Below are positions 32,277 through 39,945 of a DNA stretch of 41,300 nt, one piece after another (the first letter of the stretch is position 1; every line of letters starts with the position of its first letter). Under the pieces are notes generated by a model, which searched no databases, was not told where the DNA came from, and saw only the letters and a list, made by a program, of their open reading frames with translations. The position numbers and the translations under genes are program-made. This DNA comes from an uncultured Corynebacterium sp. (GTDB lineage Bacteria > Actinomycetota > Actinomycetes > Mycobacteriales > Mycobacteriaceae). Location of the stretch: positions 1 to 41,300 of the forward strand of contig NZ_CAMIFY010000022.1 in the NCBI RefSeq assembly GCF_946222985.1, read 5' to 3'.

Positions 32277-32648
32277 TCAGCTGCCGCGGTACGTCGTGTA
32301 CGAGTACGGCGACAGCAGCAGTGGCAGGTGCAGGTGATCCGGGGTGGGCGGCGGGGCGGGGGAGGGGTCGACGTCGTCAAGCGATGGGCCGGGACCCCCG
32401 CCGACGCGGAAGGCGATGACGGCTTCGGTGTGGAAGACGTCCTCGCCGCGGGCGTCGCGGTAGGCGGCGATGTCGAAGATCAAGCGGTGATCCCCGGCCG
32501 GCGGGAGTCCGATGGGGGCCGACCAGCGGCCGTCGGCGTCGGTGGCGCCGCGGGCGAGGACTTCGCCGGCGGCGGTGGTCAGGGTGACGGGGACGTCCAT
32601 GGCGGGTGAGCCGGTGGCGGCGTCGAGGACGTGGGTGGACAGGCTCAT
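32277..32648 (-). CDS. 5-hydroxyisourate hydrolase
   Basis: 123 aa, transthyretin fold. The N-terminus STHVLDAATGSPA and the C-terminal tetrapeptide YRGS are the enzyme's signatures; catalytic His, Arg and the terminal Ser are present. It hydrolyses 5-hydroxyisourate, the urate oxidase product, to OHCU. An insert of about 18 residues rich in Gly/Pro/Asp (GPGPSLDDVDPSPAPPPTP) replaces a short turn before HLHLPLLLSP. ATG 32648 overlaps the stop of the decarboxylase gene (ATGA). Confidence 0.93.
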   Translation of the reverse strand: MSLSTHVLDAATGSPAMDVPVTLTTAAGEVLARGATDADGRWSAPIGLPPAGDHRLIFDIAAYRDARGEDVFHTEAVIAFRVGGGPGPSLDDVDPSPAPPPTPDHLHLPLLLSPYSYTTYRGS

Positions 32649-33316
32649 GCGGCGGCGTCCTCCCCGTCGCCGATGAGGTCGCCGAGGCGGGCCCGGTTGA
32701 TCAGGCGCAGTTGCTCGACGGTCTCCTTCCACTCGGTGCCGGCGTCGTTGCCGATGCGCGAGCGCAGCGCGTCGAGGACCGCGTCGGGGCCGAGGCCGCG
32801 GGCGCACAGGAGGAAGACGTGGCCGAAGCGGGATTCGTACTCGCGGCTGAGCCGGTTGAGTTCGTCGGCGGCGGACTCGGTGGCGGACTCGGTGGCGGAC
32901 TCGGTGGTGGACTCGGAGTCCCCGTCACCGAGGCCGTCGAGCAACGCGGCCTGCTCCGATTCCGAGGCGGACCCGCGGCGCGGGGCGGCGCCGAGGGCCG
33001 GGTGCGCGGCGATGGCGATGGCGACGTCGCCGCGGGAGAGTCCGGCCAGGGCCTCGTCGGCGGCGGCGAGCGCCGCGCCGACGGTGCGGAACGGCCGCGC
33101 GTCGAGCATCGCCCGGGCCCACGTGTCGGAGCCCGACAAGTCGGTCAACTCCGGCATGAGGACGTCGGAGGAGGCGCGGTTGAACATGTCCAGCCCGGGG
33201 CCGGAGGGGACGCCGGGCGACGCGCGTCGCGTGGCGGGGGAGGTGGCGCCGCGGAGGGGGCTCGTGGCCCCTCGGGCGGAGGGCGGAGCGGCCGAAGCAT
33301 TGTCTGCGGTGGTCAT
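32645..33316 (-). CDS. 2-oxo-4-hydroxy-4-carboxy-5-ureidoimidazoline (OHCU) decarboxylase
   Basis: 223 aa, longer than the usual about 165. The core has RPFRTVGAAL, the catalytic His in IAAHPALG, the S-x-S-E-Q motif SESEQAAL, and E-RFGHVFLLCARG. It yields (S)-allantoin. The N-terminus (about 40 residues) carries SPLRGATSP/SPATRRASP-like low-complexity sequence, and a loop contains the repeat TESATESATESA, coded by 12-bp tandem units. First gene of the minus-strand arm, divergent from the allantoin arm. Confidence 0.92.
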   Translation of the reverse strand: MTTADNASAAPPSARGATSPLRGATSPATRRASPGVPSGPGLDMFNRASSDVLMPELTDLSGSDTWARAMLDARPFRTVGAALAAADEALAGLSRGDVAIAIAAHPALGAAPRRGSASESEQAALLDGLGDGDSESTTESATESATESAADELNRLSREYESRFGHVFLLCARGLGPDAVLDALRSRIGNDAGTEWKETVEQLRLINRARLGDLIGDGEDAAA

Positions 33317-33444
33317 GGGCTCAAGTTCATCCCGGGGCCGTTTCGCGGCAGTGTCCCGATCGTCAATGCCGTGTAACGCGGGGCGCCTCCTCGGCGCGGA
33401 TCGCGCAACCCGCCGGAAACCTCCGCGCCGGGCCGACGGCGTTG

Positions 33445-33476
33445 GAGCGTTACGGCTTAACGAAGTTGTAACGCTC
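33445..33476. promoter_or_regulatory. inverted-repeat operator in the divergent ureide promoter region
   Basis: GAGCGTTAC, 14 bases, then GTAACGCTC: perfect 9-bp arms. An additional half-site GTAACGC lies at about 33373, and TTAACG sits between the arms. The cluster lies between the divergent decarboxylase (start 33316) and racemase-like gene (start 33519), so one regulator could control both arms. No regulator gene for it is in view. Confidence 0.65.
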
Positions 33477-33518
33477 GCGTAGCCGCCGGGGTGGGTGGCC
33501 GTTGATTGGCTTGTTCCC

Positions 33519-34343
33519 ATGACCGAATCGCGCATCACCGACGCCTCCGCGGGCGCCGGACACGACCTCGCCCTCGACCCCGGCCCCGCCCCCACCATCG
33601 TCATCCTCAACGTCAATTCGACGGAGTCAATGACCGAGGCGATGGTCGCGTCGGCGACCCGGGTGGCGGGCGCGGCGCGCCTCGTCGGTCTGACCCCGGC
33701 CGGTGCGCCGGCGTGCGTGGAGACCCACGCCGATGCGGTGCGTTCGGCCGCGGCGATGCTCGCCGCACTGGATGCCTACGACGGCCCCCTCGACGCGGTG
33801 GTCCTCGCCGGCGTCGGCGACGGCGGGGTCGACGCCCTGCGCGAAACGTTGCCTTGCCCCGTCGTCGACGTCACGGAGGCCGCCGCCATGACGGCGATGA
33901 GCCTGGGCGATTCCTTCTCCTTCGTCACCACGGTGCCGCGGGCGATCGGCATGATCCGCGATCGGCTGCGCGTCGCCGGCCTCGAGTCCGCGCTGGCGTC
34001 GGTGCGTGCCTCGGGCCTCGGGGTCCTCGAACTCCACGGCGACGGGGTCACGGAGGCCCTGATCTCCGATGCGACCGCGGCGATCGACGCCGACGGCGCG
34101 GAAGTCGTCTGCCTCGGCTGCTGCGGCATGGCGGGGATGTCGGAGGAGGTGTCGCGGGCCGTCGGGGTACCGGTGGTCGATCCGGTGCGCGCCGGAGTCG
34201 CGGTGGCGGCGGGCCTGCTCGCACAGGGCTTGACGACGTCTCGCGTCCGCCACTACGCCCCCGCACCCGCCGAGGCTGCTCCGCCCACTGAAGCCGCGCC
34301 GACTGCCGACGCCGCGCCGACGCGCGAGGCGGTGTCCTCATGA
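33519..34343 (+). CDS. Asp/Glu/hydantoin racemase superfamily protein (allantoin racemase-like, first Cys missing)
   Basis: 274 aa. Two-lobed racemase fold: ILNVNSTESMTEAM at the N-terminus, FSFVTTVPRAIGMI near 133 and CLGCCGMAGM near 198. Allantoin and hydantoin racemases (HpxA, HyuE) use two Cys; the first lies in A-C-x-G-D-x-G. Here that segment is AGVGDGGVDALRE, with Gly98 in its place; the second, Cys201, is kept. Gly plus Cys is the arrangement of arylmalonate decarboxylase. The C-terminal 28 residues are Ala/Pro/Thr-rich. ATG 33519 lacks a clear ribosome site; an in-frame GTG at 33495 is an alternative. First gene of a five-gene coupled operon. Confidence 0.85.
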   Translation: MTESRITDASAGAGHDLALDPGPAPTIVILNVNSTESMTEAMVASATRVAGAARLVGLTPAGAPACVETHADAVRSAAAMLAALDAYDGPLDAVVLAGVGDGGVDALRETLPCPVVDVTEAAAMTAMSLGDSFSFVTTVPRAIGMIRDRLRVAGLESALASVRASGLGVLELHGDGVTEALISDATAAIDADGAEVVCLGCCGMAGMSEEVSRAVGVPVVDPVRAGVAVAAGLLAQGLTTSRVRHYAPAPAEAAPPTEAAPTADAAPTREAVSS

Positions 34344-35665
34344 CCGGCCGAGATGAAGCGACCGCCGCGACCACTGCAACCGCAGCAACCGCCGGAATCG
34401 CGGGAATCGGTGCCACCGTCGCAAAGTTGCGCGACGCCGCCGATGCCGCCCTGGCCGCCGATGACGCCCACCGCGACGCCACGTGGCCCGGGCCGGTGAC
34501 GTGGCGGCAACCCGTCCACACCGTCTACGTGCCCGCCGACCGGTTCCACGCGGGACTCGTCGACGAATGGGGTGCGACCGCCCGCGAGACGTGGGCCCGC
34601 CACGGCGGCGGCGTGACCGGGGTGGCTGACCTGTTGGCCATCGAGCCGGACCTGGCGCGGGAGGTCGTCGACCTCGTCGACGCGAAGTTGGCGACCGAGC
34701 CCATCGAGGACCTGCGCATCGACTTCGAGGACGGCTTCACCCAGGCCGGCGTCGCGCCGGGCGACCGCGACGCAGACGAGGACGCCCGCGTCGACGACGC
34801 CGTGGCCGCCATCGCCGACCGCGGCGCGCCCGCGGCGTTCTGGGGCATCCGCTTCGGCAGCTTCGATGCGGCGACCCGCGACCGGGGCATCGCCACGCTG
34901 GTGCGGTTCCTCACCGGCATCCGCGCCGCGGGCGTGCGCCCCGCACCCCGCGAGCTGCGATTGACGTTCCCCAAGGTCACCTCGGTCACCCAGGTCGAGG
35001 CGCTGGTGAAGATGCTGGAGGCCCTGGAGTCGGACACCCGCCTGGGCTTCGAGATCCAGGTCGAGACGCCCCAATCCATCATCGGCGCCGACGGCACCTC
35101 GCCGCTGCCGGCCATGATCACCGCCGGCGGCGGCCGGGTGCTGTCGCTGCACTACGGCACCTACGACTACTCCGCCTACCTCGGCGTCGCCGCCGCCGAC
35201 CAGGCGATGGACCACCCCGTCGCCGACCACGCCAAGGACGTCATGCAGGCCGCGGCCGCCGGGCGCGGCGTGGAGATCTCCGACGGCTCGACCAACCGCC
35301 TGCCCGTCGGCGCCCGCGACGGCATCCGCGTCGGGTGGACCGTGCACGGTCATTTGGTCCGCCGACACCTCGCGCGCGGCATCTGGCAGGGCTGGGACCT
35401 CCACCCCAACCAGCTGCCGACGCGCTTCGCGGCCACCTACGCGTACTTCCGCGTGCGCACGCCGGAGGCCCTCGACCGCCTGGACGCCCACCTGTCCGGC
35501 CGCCACGGGGCCTTCGCCGATGAACCCGCCACCGCCAAAGCACTCGCCTCGTTCCTGGGCAGGGCCGTCGACTGCGGCGCCGTCACCGGCGCCGAACTGC
35601 GACGATCCACCGGCCTGGACCGGGCGGAGCTGGCGCACATCACCCGATACGGAGAAACCCCATGA
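34340..35665 (+). CDS. DUF6986 family, HpcH/HpaI-like aldolase fold, ureide operon
   Basis: 441 aa. A TIM-barrel resembling citrate-lyase-beta/HpcH/HpaI aldolases: DLRIDFEDGF near residue 133, FEIQVETPQSI near 237 (metal Glu), and LHYGTYDYSAYLG near 270 (metal Asp). A Thr/Ala-rich N-terminus of about 25 residues and a C-terminal helical part are extra. Chemistry unknown. Being embedded between racemase-like and permease genes of an allantoin operon with no ureidoglycolate lyase in view, it may act on ureidoglycolate or glyoxylate (inference). ATG overlaps the previous stop (ATGA). Confidence 0.8.
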   Translation: MTGRDEATAATTATAATAGIAGIGATVAKLRDAADAALAADDAHRDATWPGPVTWRQPVHTVYVPADRFHAGLVDEWGATARETWARHGGGVTGVADLLAIEPDLAREVVDLVDAKLATEPIEDLRIDFEDGFTQAGVAPGDRDADEDARVDDAVAAIADRGAPAAFWGIRFGSFDAATRDRGIATLVRFLTGIRAAGVRPAPRELRLTFPKVTSVTQVEALVKMLEALESDTRLGFEIQVETPQSIIGADGTSPLPAMITAGGGRVLSLHYGTYDYSAYLGVAAADQAMDHPVADHAKDVMQAAAAGRGVEISDGSTNRLPVGARDGIRVGWTVHGHLVRRHLARGIWQGWDLHPNQLPTRFAATYAYFRVRTPEALDRLDAHLSGRHGAFADEPATAKALASFLGRAVDCGAVTGAELRRSTGLDRAELAHITRYGETP

Positions 35666-37245
35666 CCATCGCCGACACCACGCCGGGGACCACCCACCGT
35701 CGTCAAGCACTCGAGAGACACCCCTCGCCCAACACCGAAACACCCGCCGGCCCCTGCCCGAGCCTGGTCAACGACGACCTCGCGCCGCTGCGCAAGCAGA
35801 AGTGGGGCTCGTACAACATCTTCGCGTTCTGGATGTCCGACGTGCACTCCGTCGGCGGCTACGTCACCGCCGGCACCCTCTTCGCCCTCGGCCTGACCGC
35901 CTGGCAGGTGCTGCTGGCCCTGCTGGTGGGCATTTCGCTGGTCTACGTCTTCTGCAACCTCGTCTCCGAGCCGTCGCAGAAGACCGGCACGCCGTTTCCC
36001 GTCGTGTGCCGCGGCGCGTTCGGCGTGCGCGGCGCCAACGTCCCCGCCTTCATTCGCGGCGTCATCGCCGTGGCCTGGTACGGCATCCAGACCTACCTCG
36101 CCAGCCACGCGCTGGTCATCCTCGCCCTGAAGCTGTGGCCGCAGCTGGGCCCGTGGGCGGAGAAGGACGTCCACGGCTTCCTCGGCCTGTCGGCCCTGGG
36201 CTGGGCGGCGTTCGCCATCATGTGGGTGCTGCAGGCCCTGGTGTTCTGGCGCGGCATGGAGGCCATCCGCCGGTTCATCGACTTCTGCGGCCCCGCCGTC
36301 TACGTGGTCATGTTCGCCCTGGCGGCGTACCTCGTGGCCAAGGCCGGCTGGTCGAACATTTCGCTGACGCTGACCTCGGAGGAACTGTCGGGCTGGCCGG
36401 CGGTGGTGACCTTCTTCGGCGGCGTCGCCCTGGTCGTGTCCTACTTCTCCGGGCCGATGCTCAACTTCGGCGACATCGCCCGCTACGGCTCGTCGGGTGC
36501 GGCCGTGCGCCGCGGTAACTTCCTCGGGCTGCCGGTGAACTTCCTGGTCTTCTCCGTGCTGGTCGTGCTCACCGCCTCGGCGACGGTGCCGGTCTACGGC
36601 GGCCTGATCACCGACCCGGTCGAAACCGTCGCGCGCCTGGACAACGGCGTCGCCGTGGCGCTGGGCGCCCTGACGTTCACCATCGCCACCATCGGCATCA
36701 ACATCGTGGCCAACTTCATCGCCCCGGCCTTCGACTTCTCCAACATCGCCCCGCGCCTAATCAGCTGGCGCGCCGGCGGCATGATCGCGGCGGTCGGATC
36801 GGTGCTGCTCACGCCGTGGAACCTGTACAGCTCGCCGGAGGTCATCCACTACACGCTCGACACTCTCGCGGCGTTCATCGGACCGGTGTTCGGCGTGCTG
36901 GTGACGTGGTACTGGATCCTCGCCCGCCGCGAGATCTCCGTCCGCGACCTGTTCACCTCCAGCCCCACCGGCCGTTACCACTACCACCGCGGTTGGAACC
37001 TGCGTGCGCTGGCGGCGACGGTCATTGCCGCGGCCGTGGCCATGTCCACCGTGCTCGTCCCCGCGCTGCAGCCCGCGGCGAACTTCAGTTGGTTCATCGG
37101 CGCGGGCCTGGCCGCCGCGCTCAACCTGTGGTTTCACCGCGGGTGGTTGATCCGCGTGTCTGTCGCGGATTCCGACGGTCCCGATTCGCTCGAGGTCGAT
37201 TCGCTTGACGACGATTCGCTTGACGACGAGGAGGCCACCCGATGA
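35662..37245 (+). CDS. NCS1 family allantoin permease
   Basis: 527 aa with twelve predicted helices. NCS1 signatures: LRKQKWGSYNIFAFWMSDVHS near residue 43, FPVVCRGAFGVRGANVPAFIRG near 115, AWYGIQTYLAS near 142, and the later FGDIARYG near 270. The family carries purines, pyrimidines, hydantoins and allantoin; the operon points to allantoin (PucI-like). The C-terminal tail is acidic and made partly of an exact 15-bp duplication (GATTCGCTTGACGAC at 37198 and 37213). ATGA overlaps at both ends. Confidence 0.92.
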   Translation: MTIADTTPGTTHRRQALERHPSPNTETPAGPCPSLVNDDLAPLRKQKWGSYNIFAFWMSDVHSVGGYVTAGTLFALGLTAWQVLLALLVGISLVYVFCNLVSEPSQKTGTPFPVVCRGAFGVRGANVPAFIRGVIAVAWYGIQTYLASHALVILALKLWPQLGPWAEKDVHGFLGLSALGWAAFAIMWVLQALVFWRGMEAIRRFIDFCGPAVYVVMFALAAYLVAKAGWSNISLTLTSEELSGWPAVVTFFGGVALVVSYFSGPMLNFGDIARYGSSGAAVRRGNFLGLPVNFLVFSVLVVLTASATVPVYGGLITDPVETVARLDNGVAVALGALTFTIATIGINIVANFIAPAFDFSNIAPRLISWRAGGMIAAVGSVLLTPWNLYSSPEVIHYTLDTLAAFIGPVFGVLVTWYWILARREISVRDLFTSSPTGRYHYHRGWNLRALAATVIAAAVAMSTVLVPALQPAANFSWFIGAGLAAALNLWFHRGWLIRVSVADSDGPDSLEVDSLDDDSLDDEEATR

Positions 37246-38813
37246 CCCGCTCACCCCACCCCACCGGGGAGAACGCCGCCCACGTCGGCGGCCCCATCAC
37301 GATCATCCGCGCCGACCGCGCGGTCCTGCCCGCCGGGACGAAGGCCGCGACGATCGTCGTCGCCGACGGCGTCATCGTCGACGTCCTGGCCGGTGCGACG
37401 GCGACGGTCGACGCCGTCGTCGAGCGAGTGCGCGCCCGCGACGCGAGCGGTGAAGCCGGCGGTGACTCCGGCAGTGAATCAGGCGGTGAACCAGACGCCG
37501 ACCGCTCGCCCGAGCCCCGCCCGGTCGAGGAGGTGCGCATCGCCGACGGCGCCACGCTGCTGCCCGGCCTGGTCGATTCCCACGTCCACGTCAACGAGCC
37601 GGGCCGCACCGAATGGGAGGGTTTCGCCACCGCGACGCGGGCGGCGGCGGCCGGCGGCGTGACCACCATCGTCGACATGCCCCTGAACTCCGTGCCGTCG
37701 ACGACGACCATGGCCGCCCTGGCCGCCAAGCGCGATGCGGCGGCCGGGCAGCTCGGCGTCGACACGGGATTGTGGGGCGGCATCGTGCCGGACAACATCG
37801 GCACCGGCGAGCTTGTGCAGATGTGGGACGCCGGGGTCTTCGGGTTCAAGTGCTTCCTCATTCATTCCGGCGTCGACGACTTTCCGGAAATCACCTACGA
37901 CCAGCTGCGCACGGCCATGGCCGAGGTCGCCTCCTTCGGCGGGCGGGTCATCGCCCATTGCGAGGACCCGTGGCTCGTCGCGGAGGCCTCCGCCGCCGTC
38001 CGGCGTGACGCGGCCCCGGGCACCGTCGTCGCCGGCGGCGGCCGCGACTATGCGTCGTACCTGGCCACGCGGCCGCCGGAGTCGGAGCGCGCCGCCGTGC
38101 GCGCGTTCATCGACGCCGCCGAGGCGACCCGGTGCCGCGCCCACATCGTCCACGTCACGGAGGCCGACTCGGTCGATCTCATCCGTGCCGCGCAGGCTCG
38201 CGGGGTGCCGGTGACCGCCGAAACGTGCCCGCATTATCTGGTGCTCACGGCCGAGGCCATCGCCGACGGCGCGACGCACCAGAAGTGCGCCCCGCCGATT
38301 CGCGAGGCCCGCCACCGCGAGGCCCTGTGGCGCGGCCTCGCCGACGGGACGCTGTGCGCCGTGGTCACCGACCATTCGCCGTGCCCGCCGGACCTCAAGC
38401 TCATCGACGATCCCTTCGCCACCTTCGGCGAGGCGTGGGGCGGCATCGCCTCGCTGGAGTTGTCGCTGGCGTTGACGTGGACCGCCGCGAGGATCCGCGG
38501 GTTCTCGCTTGACGACGTCATCGCCTGGATGGCCCGCGGCCCCGCCGACCTGACCGGCATGAAGTCCAAGGGGCGCATCGCCAAGGGCGCCCACGCGGAC
38601 TTCGTGGAGTTCGACCCGGACGCGACGTTCCTCGTGCGCGGGTCGGCGATGCACCAGCGCCATCCCGTCACCGCCTACCCCGACCATCCGCTGGCCGGCG
38701 TCGTCCGCCGCACGTGGGTGCGCGGGGCCGTGGCCTACGAAGTCGATGGTGCCGCCTCCCCGTTCCCGCCGGTGCCCGCCGGTTCCCCGATCACCCGAAA
38801 GGACGTCGCATGA
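37242..38813 (+). CDS. allB: allantoinase
   Basis: 523 aa, longer than the usual about 450. Cyclic amidohydrolase: Zn motif DSHVHVNEPGRTEWEGF near residue 110, the carbamylated Lys in FKCFLIHSGVDDFP near 206, later metal His in IAHCED and HIVHVTEA, and the final Asp in VTDHSPC. It opens allantoin to allantoate. Between the N-terminal beta-sandwich strands an insert of about 30 residues (ASGEAGGDSGSESGGEPDA) stems from short repeats. Coupled to both neighbours by ATGA. Confidence 0.95.
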   Translation: MTRSPHPTGENAAHVGGPITIIRADRAVLPAGTKAATIVVADGVIVDVLAGATATVDAVVERVRARDASGEAGGDSGSESGGEPDADRSPEPRPVEEVRIADGATLLPGLVDSHVHVNEPGRTEWEGFATATRAAAAGGVTTIVDMPLNSVPSTTTMAALAAKRDAAAGQLGVDTGLWGGIVPDNIGTGELVQMWDAGVFGFKCFLIHSGVDDFPEITYDQLRTAMAEVASFGGRVIAHCEDPWLVAEASAAVRRDAAPGTVVAGGGRDYASYLATRPPESERAAVRAFIDAAEATRCRAHIVHVTEADSVDLIRAAQARGVPVTAETCPHYLVLTAEAIADGATHQKCAPPIREARHREALWRGLADGTLCAVVTDHSPCPPDLKLIDDPFATFGEAWGGIASLELSLALTWTAARIRGFSLDDVIAWMARGPADLTGMKSKGRIAKGAHADFVEFDPDATFLVRGSAMHQRHPVTAYPDHPLAGVVRRTWVRGAVAYEVDGAASPFPPVPAGSPITRKDVA

Positions 38814-39925
38814 CGGACGCTTCAAGCTCCACCTCTTCGACCGCAACGACGGCGGCCGCCACTTCGACCGCCGCTTCGACCGCCCCCGACTGGACTCGCC
38901 TGACCGATCTGGCGTGCCGCGACATCGGCGGTGCCGTGGTGTGGGCGACCGACGAGTCCTTCGCGGAGAAGGAGAACCTCATCTCGGCGGCACCGCCGCG
39001 CTTCGACCCCGAGGAGTTCGGCCACAAGGGCAAGGTCTACGACGGCTGGGAGACCCGCCGTCGCCGCACCCCCGGCGTCGATCACGCCATCGTGCGCTTG
39101 GGCGTGCCGGGCACGATCGACGGCGTCGTCGTCGACACCGCGTTCTTCCTGGGCAACTACCCGCCGCAGGTTTCCGTCGCCGCCGCGCGCATCGATGAGG
39201 CGACGCCCGCCGATGAACTGATGGACGCCGAGTGGGTCGAGCTCATCGGCCCGACGGACATCGGCGGCGGCGCCGCGCACTTCATGGAGGTGTGCGGATC
39301 CGGCGACGCCGCGTCGGGCCGGGTGTTCACCCACGTGCGCCTGACGATGCACCCCGACGGCGGCGTCGCCCGTTTCCGCGTCCACGGCGTCGCCGCCCCG
39401 GATCCGGCGTTCCTCGGCGGGCTCATCGACGTCGCCGCCGTCGACAACGGCGGCCGCGTCACCGACTGCTCGGATGCCTTTTACGGCTCGCCGACGAAGC
39501 TCATCGCCCGCGGGTTGCCCGTGAACATGGGCGGGGGCTGGGAAAACGCCCGCCGACGCGGGGAGGGCAACGACTTCGTGGAAGTCGCCCTCGCCGGCCC
39601 CGCCGCGGTGGAGTGGGTGGAATTGGACACCAGCTGGTTCGTCCACAACGCCCCCGGCGCCGCGCGCCTGTCGGGCCGGACTCTGGCCGGCAAGTGGGTG
39701 GAGTTGGTCGAGACCACGCCGCTGCTGCCCGATCACCGTCGCCGCTTCACCACGCGCACCCCGGCCCCCGCGGTCGGCACCGGAGACCCGGAAGCGTCGG
39801 GGCCGCCGATCGTCGACGCGGTGCGCCTCGACGTCTACCCCGACGGCGGCATGGCGCGGCTGCGGGTGATGGGCACGCTGACCCCCGACGCGCTGGCCGC
39901 GGCGCGCGACAGGTTCGGGAGGTAG
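38810..39925 (+). CDS. alc: allantoicase
   Basis: 371 aa with two allantoicase jelly-roll repeats (about 35-190 and 205-365). First: GGAVVWATDESFAEKENLI, YDGWETRRRR and DHAIVRLGVPG; second: DAFYGSPTKLIARG, MGGGWENARRR and DFVEVALAGP. It splits allantoate into urea and ureidoglycolate. Residues 1-26 form a Ser/Thr/Ala low-complexity extension. ATG 38810 overlaps the allantoinase stop and has AAAGGA upstream. Last gene of the operon; no hairpin terminator is evident in the 20 bases before the convergent gene. Confidence 0.95.
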   Translation: MTDASSSTSSTATTAAATSTAASTAPDWTRLTDLACRDIGGAVVWATDESFAEKENLISAAPPRFDPEEFGHKGKVYDGWETRRRRTPGVDHAIVRLGVPGTIDGVVVDTAFFLGNYPPQVSVAAARIDEATPADELMDAEWVELIGPTDIGGGAAHFMEVCGSGDAASGRVFTHVRLTMHPDGGVARFRVHGVAAPDPAFLGGLIDVAAVDNGGRVTDCSDAFYGSPTKLIARGLPVNMGGGWENARRRGEGNDFVEVALAGPAAVEWVELDTSWFVHNAPGAARLSGRTLAGKWVELVETTPLLPDHRRRFTTRTPAPAVGTGDPEASGPPIVDAVRLDVYPDGGMARLRVMGTLTPDALAAARDRFGR

Positions 39926-39945
39926 CCCGCCGCCGGGGCGGAGCC

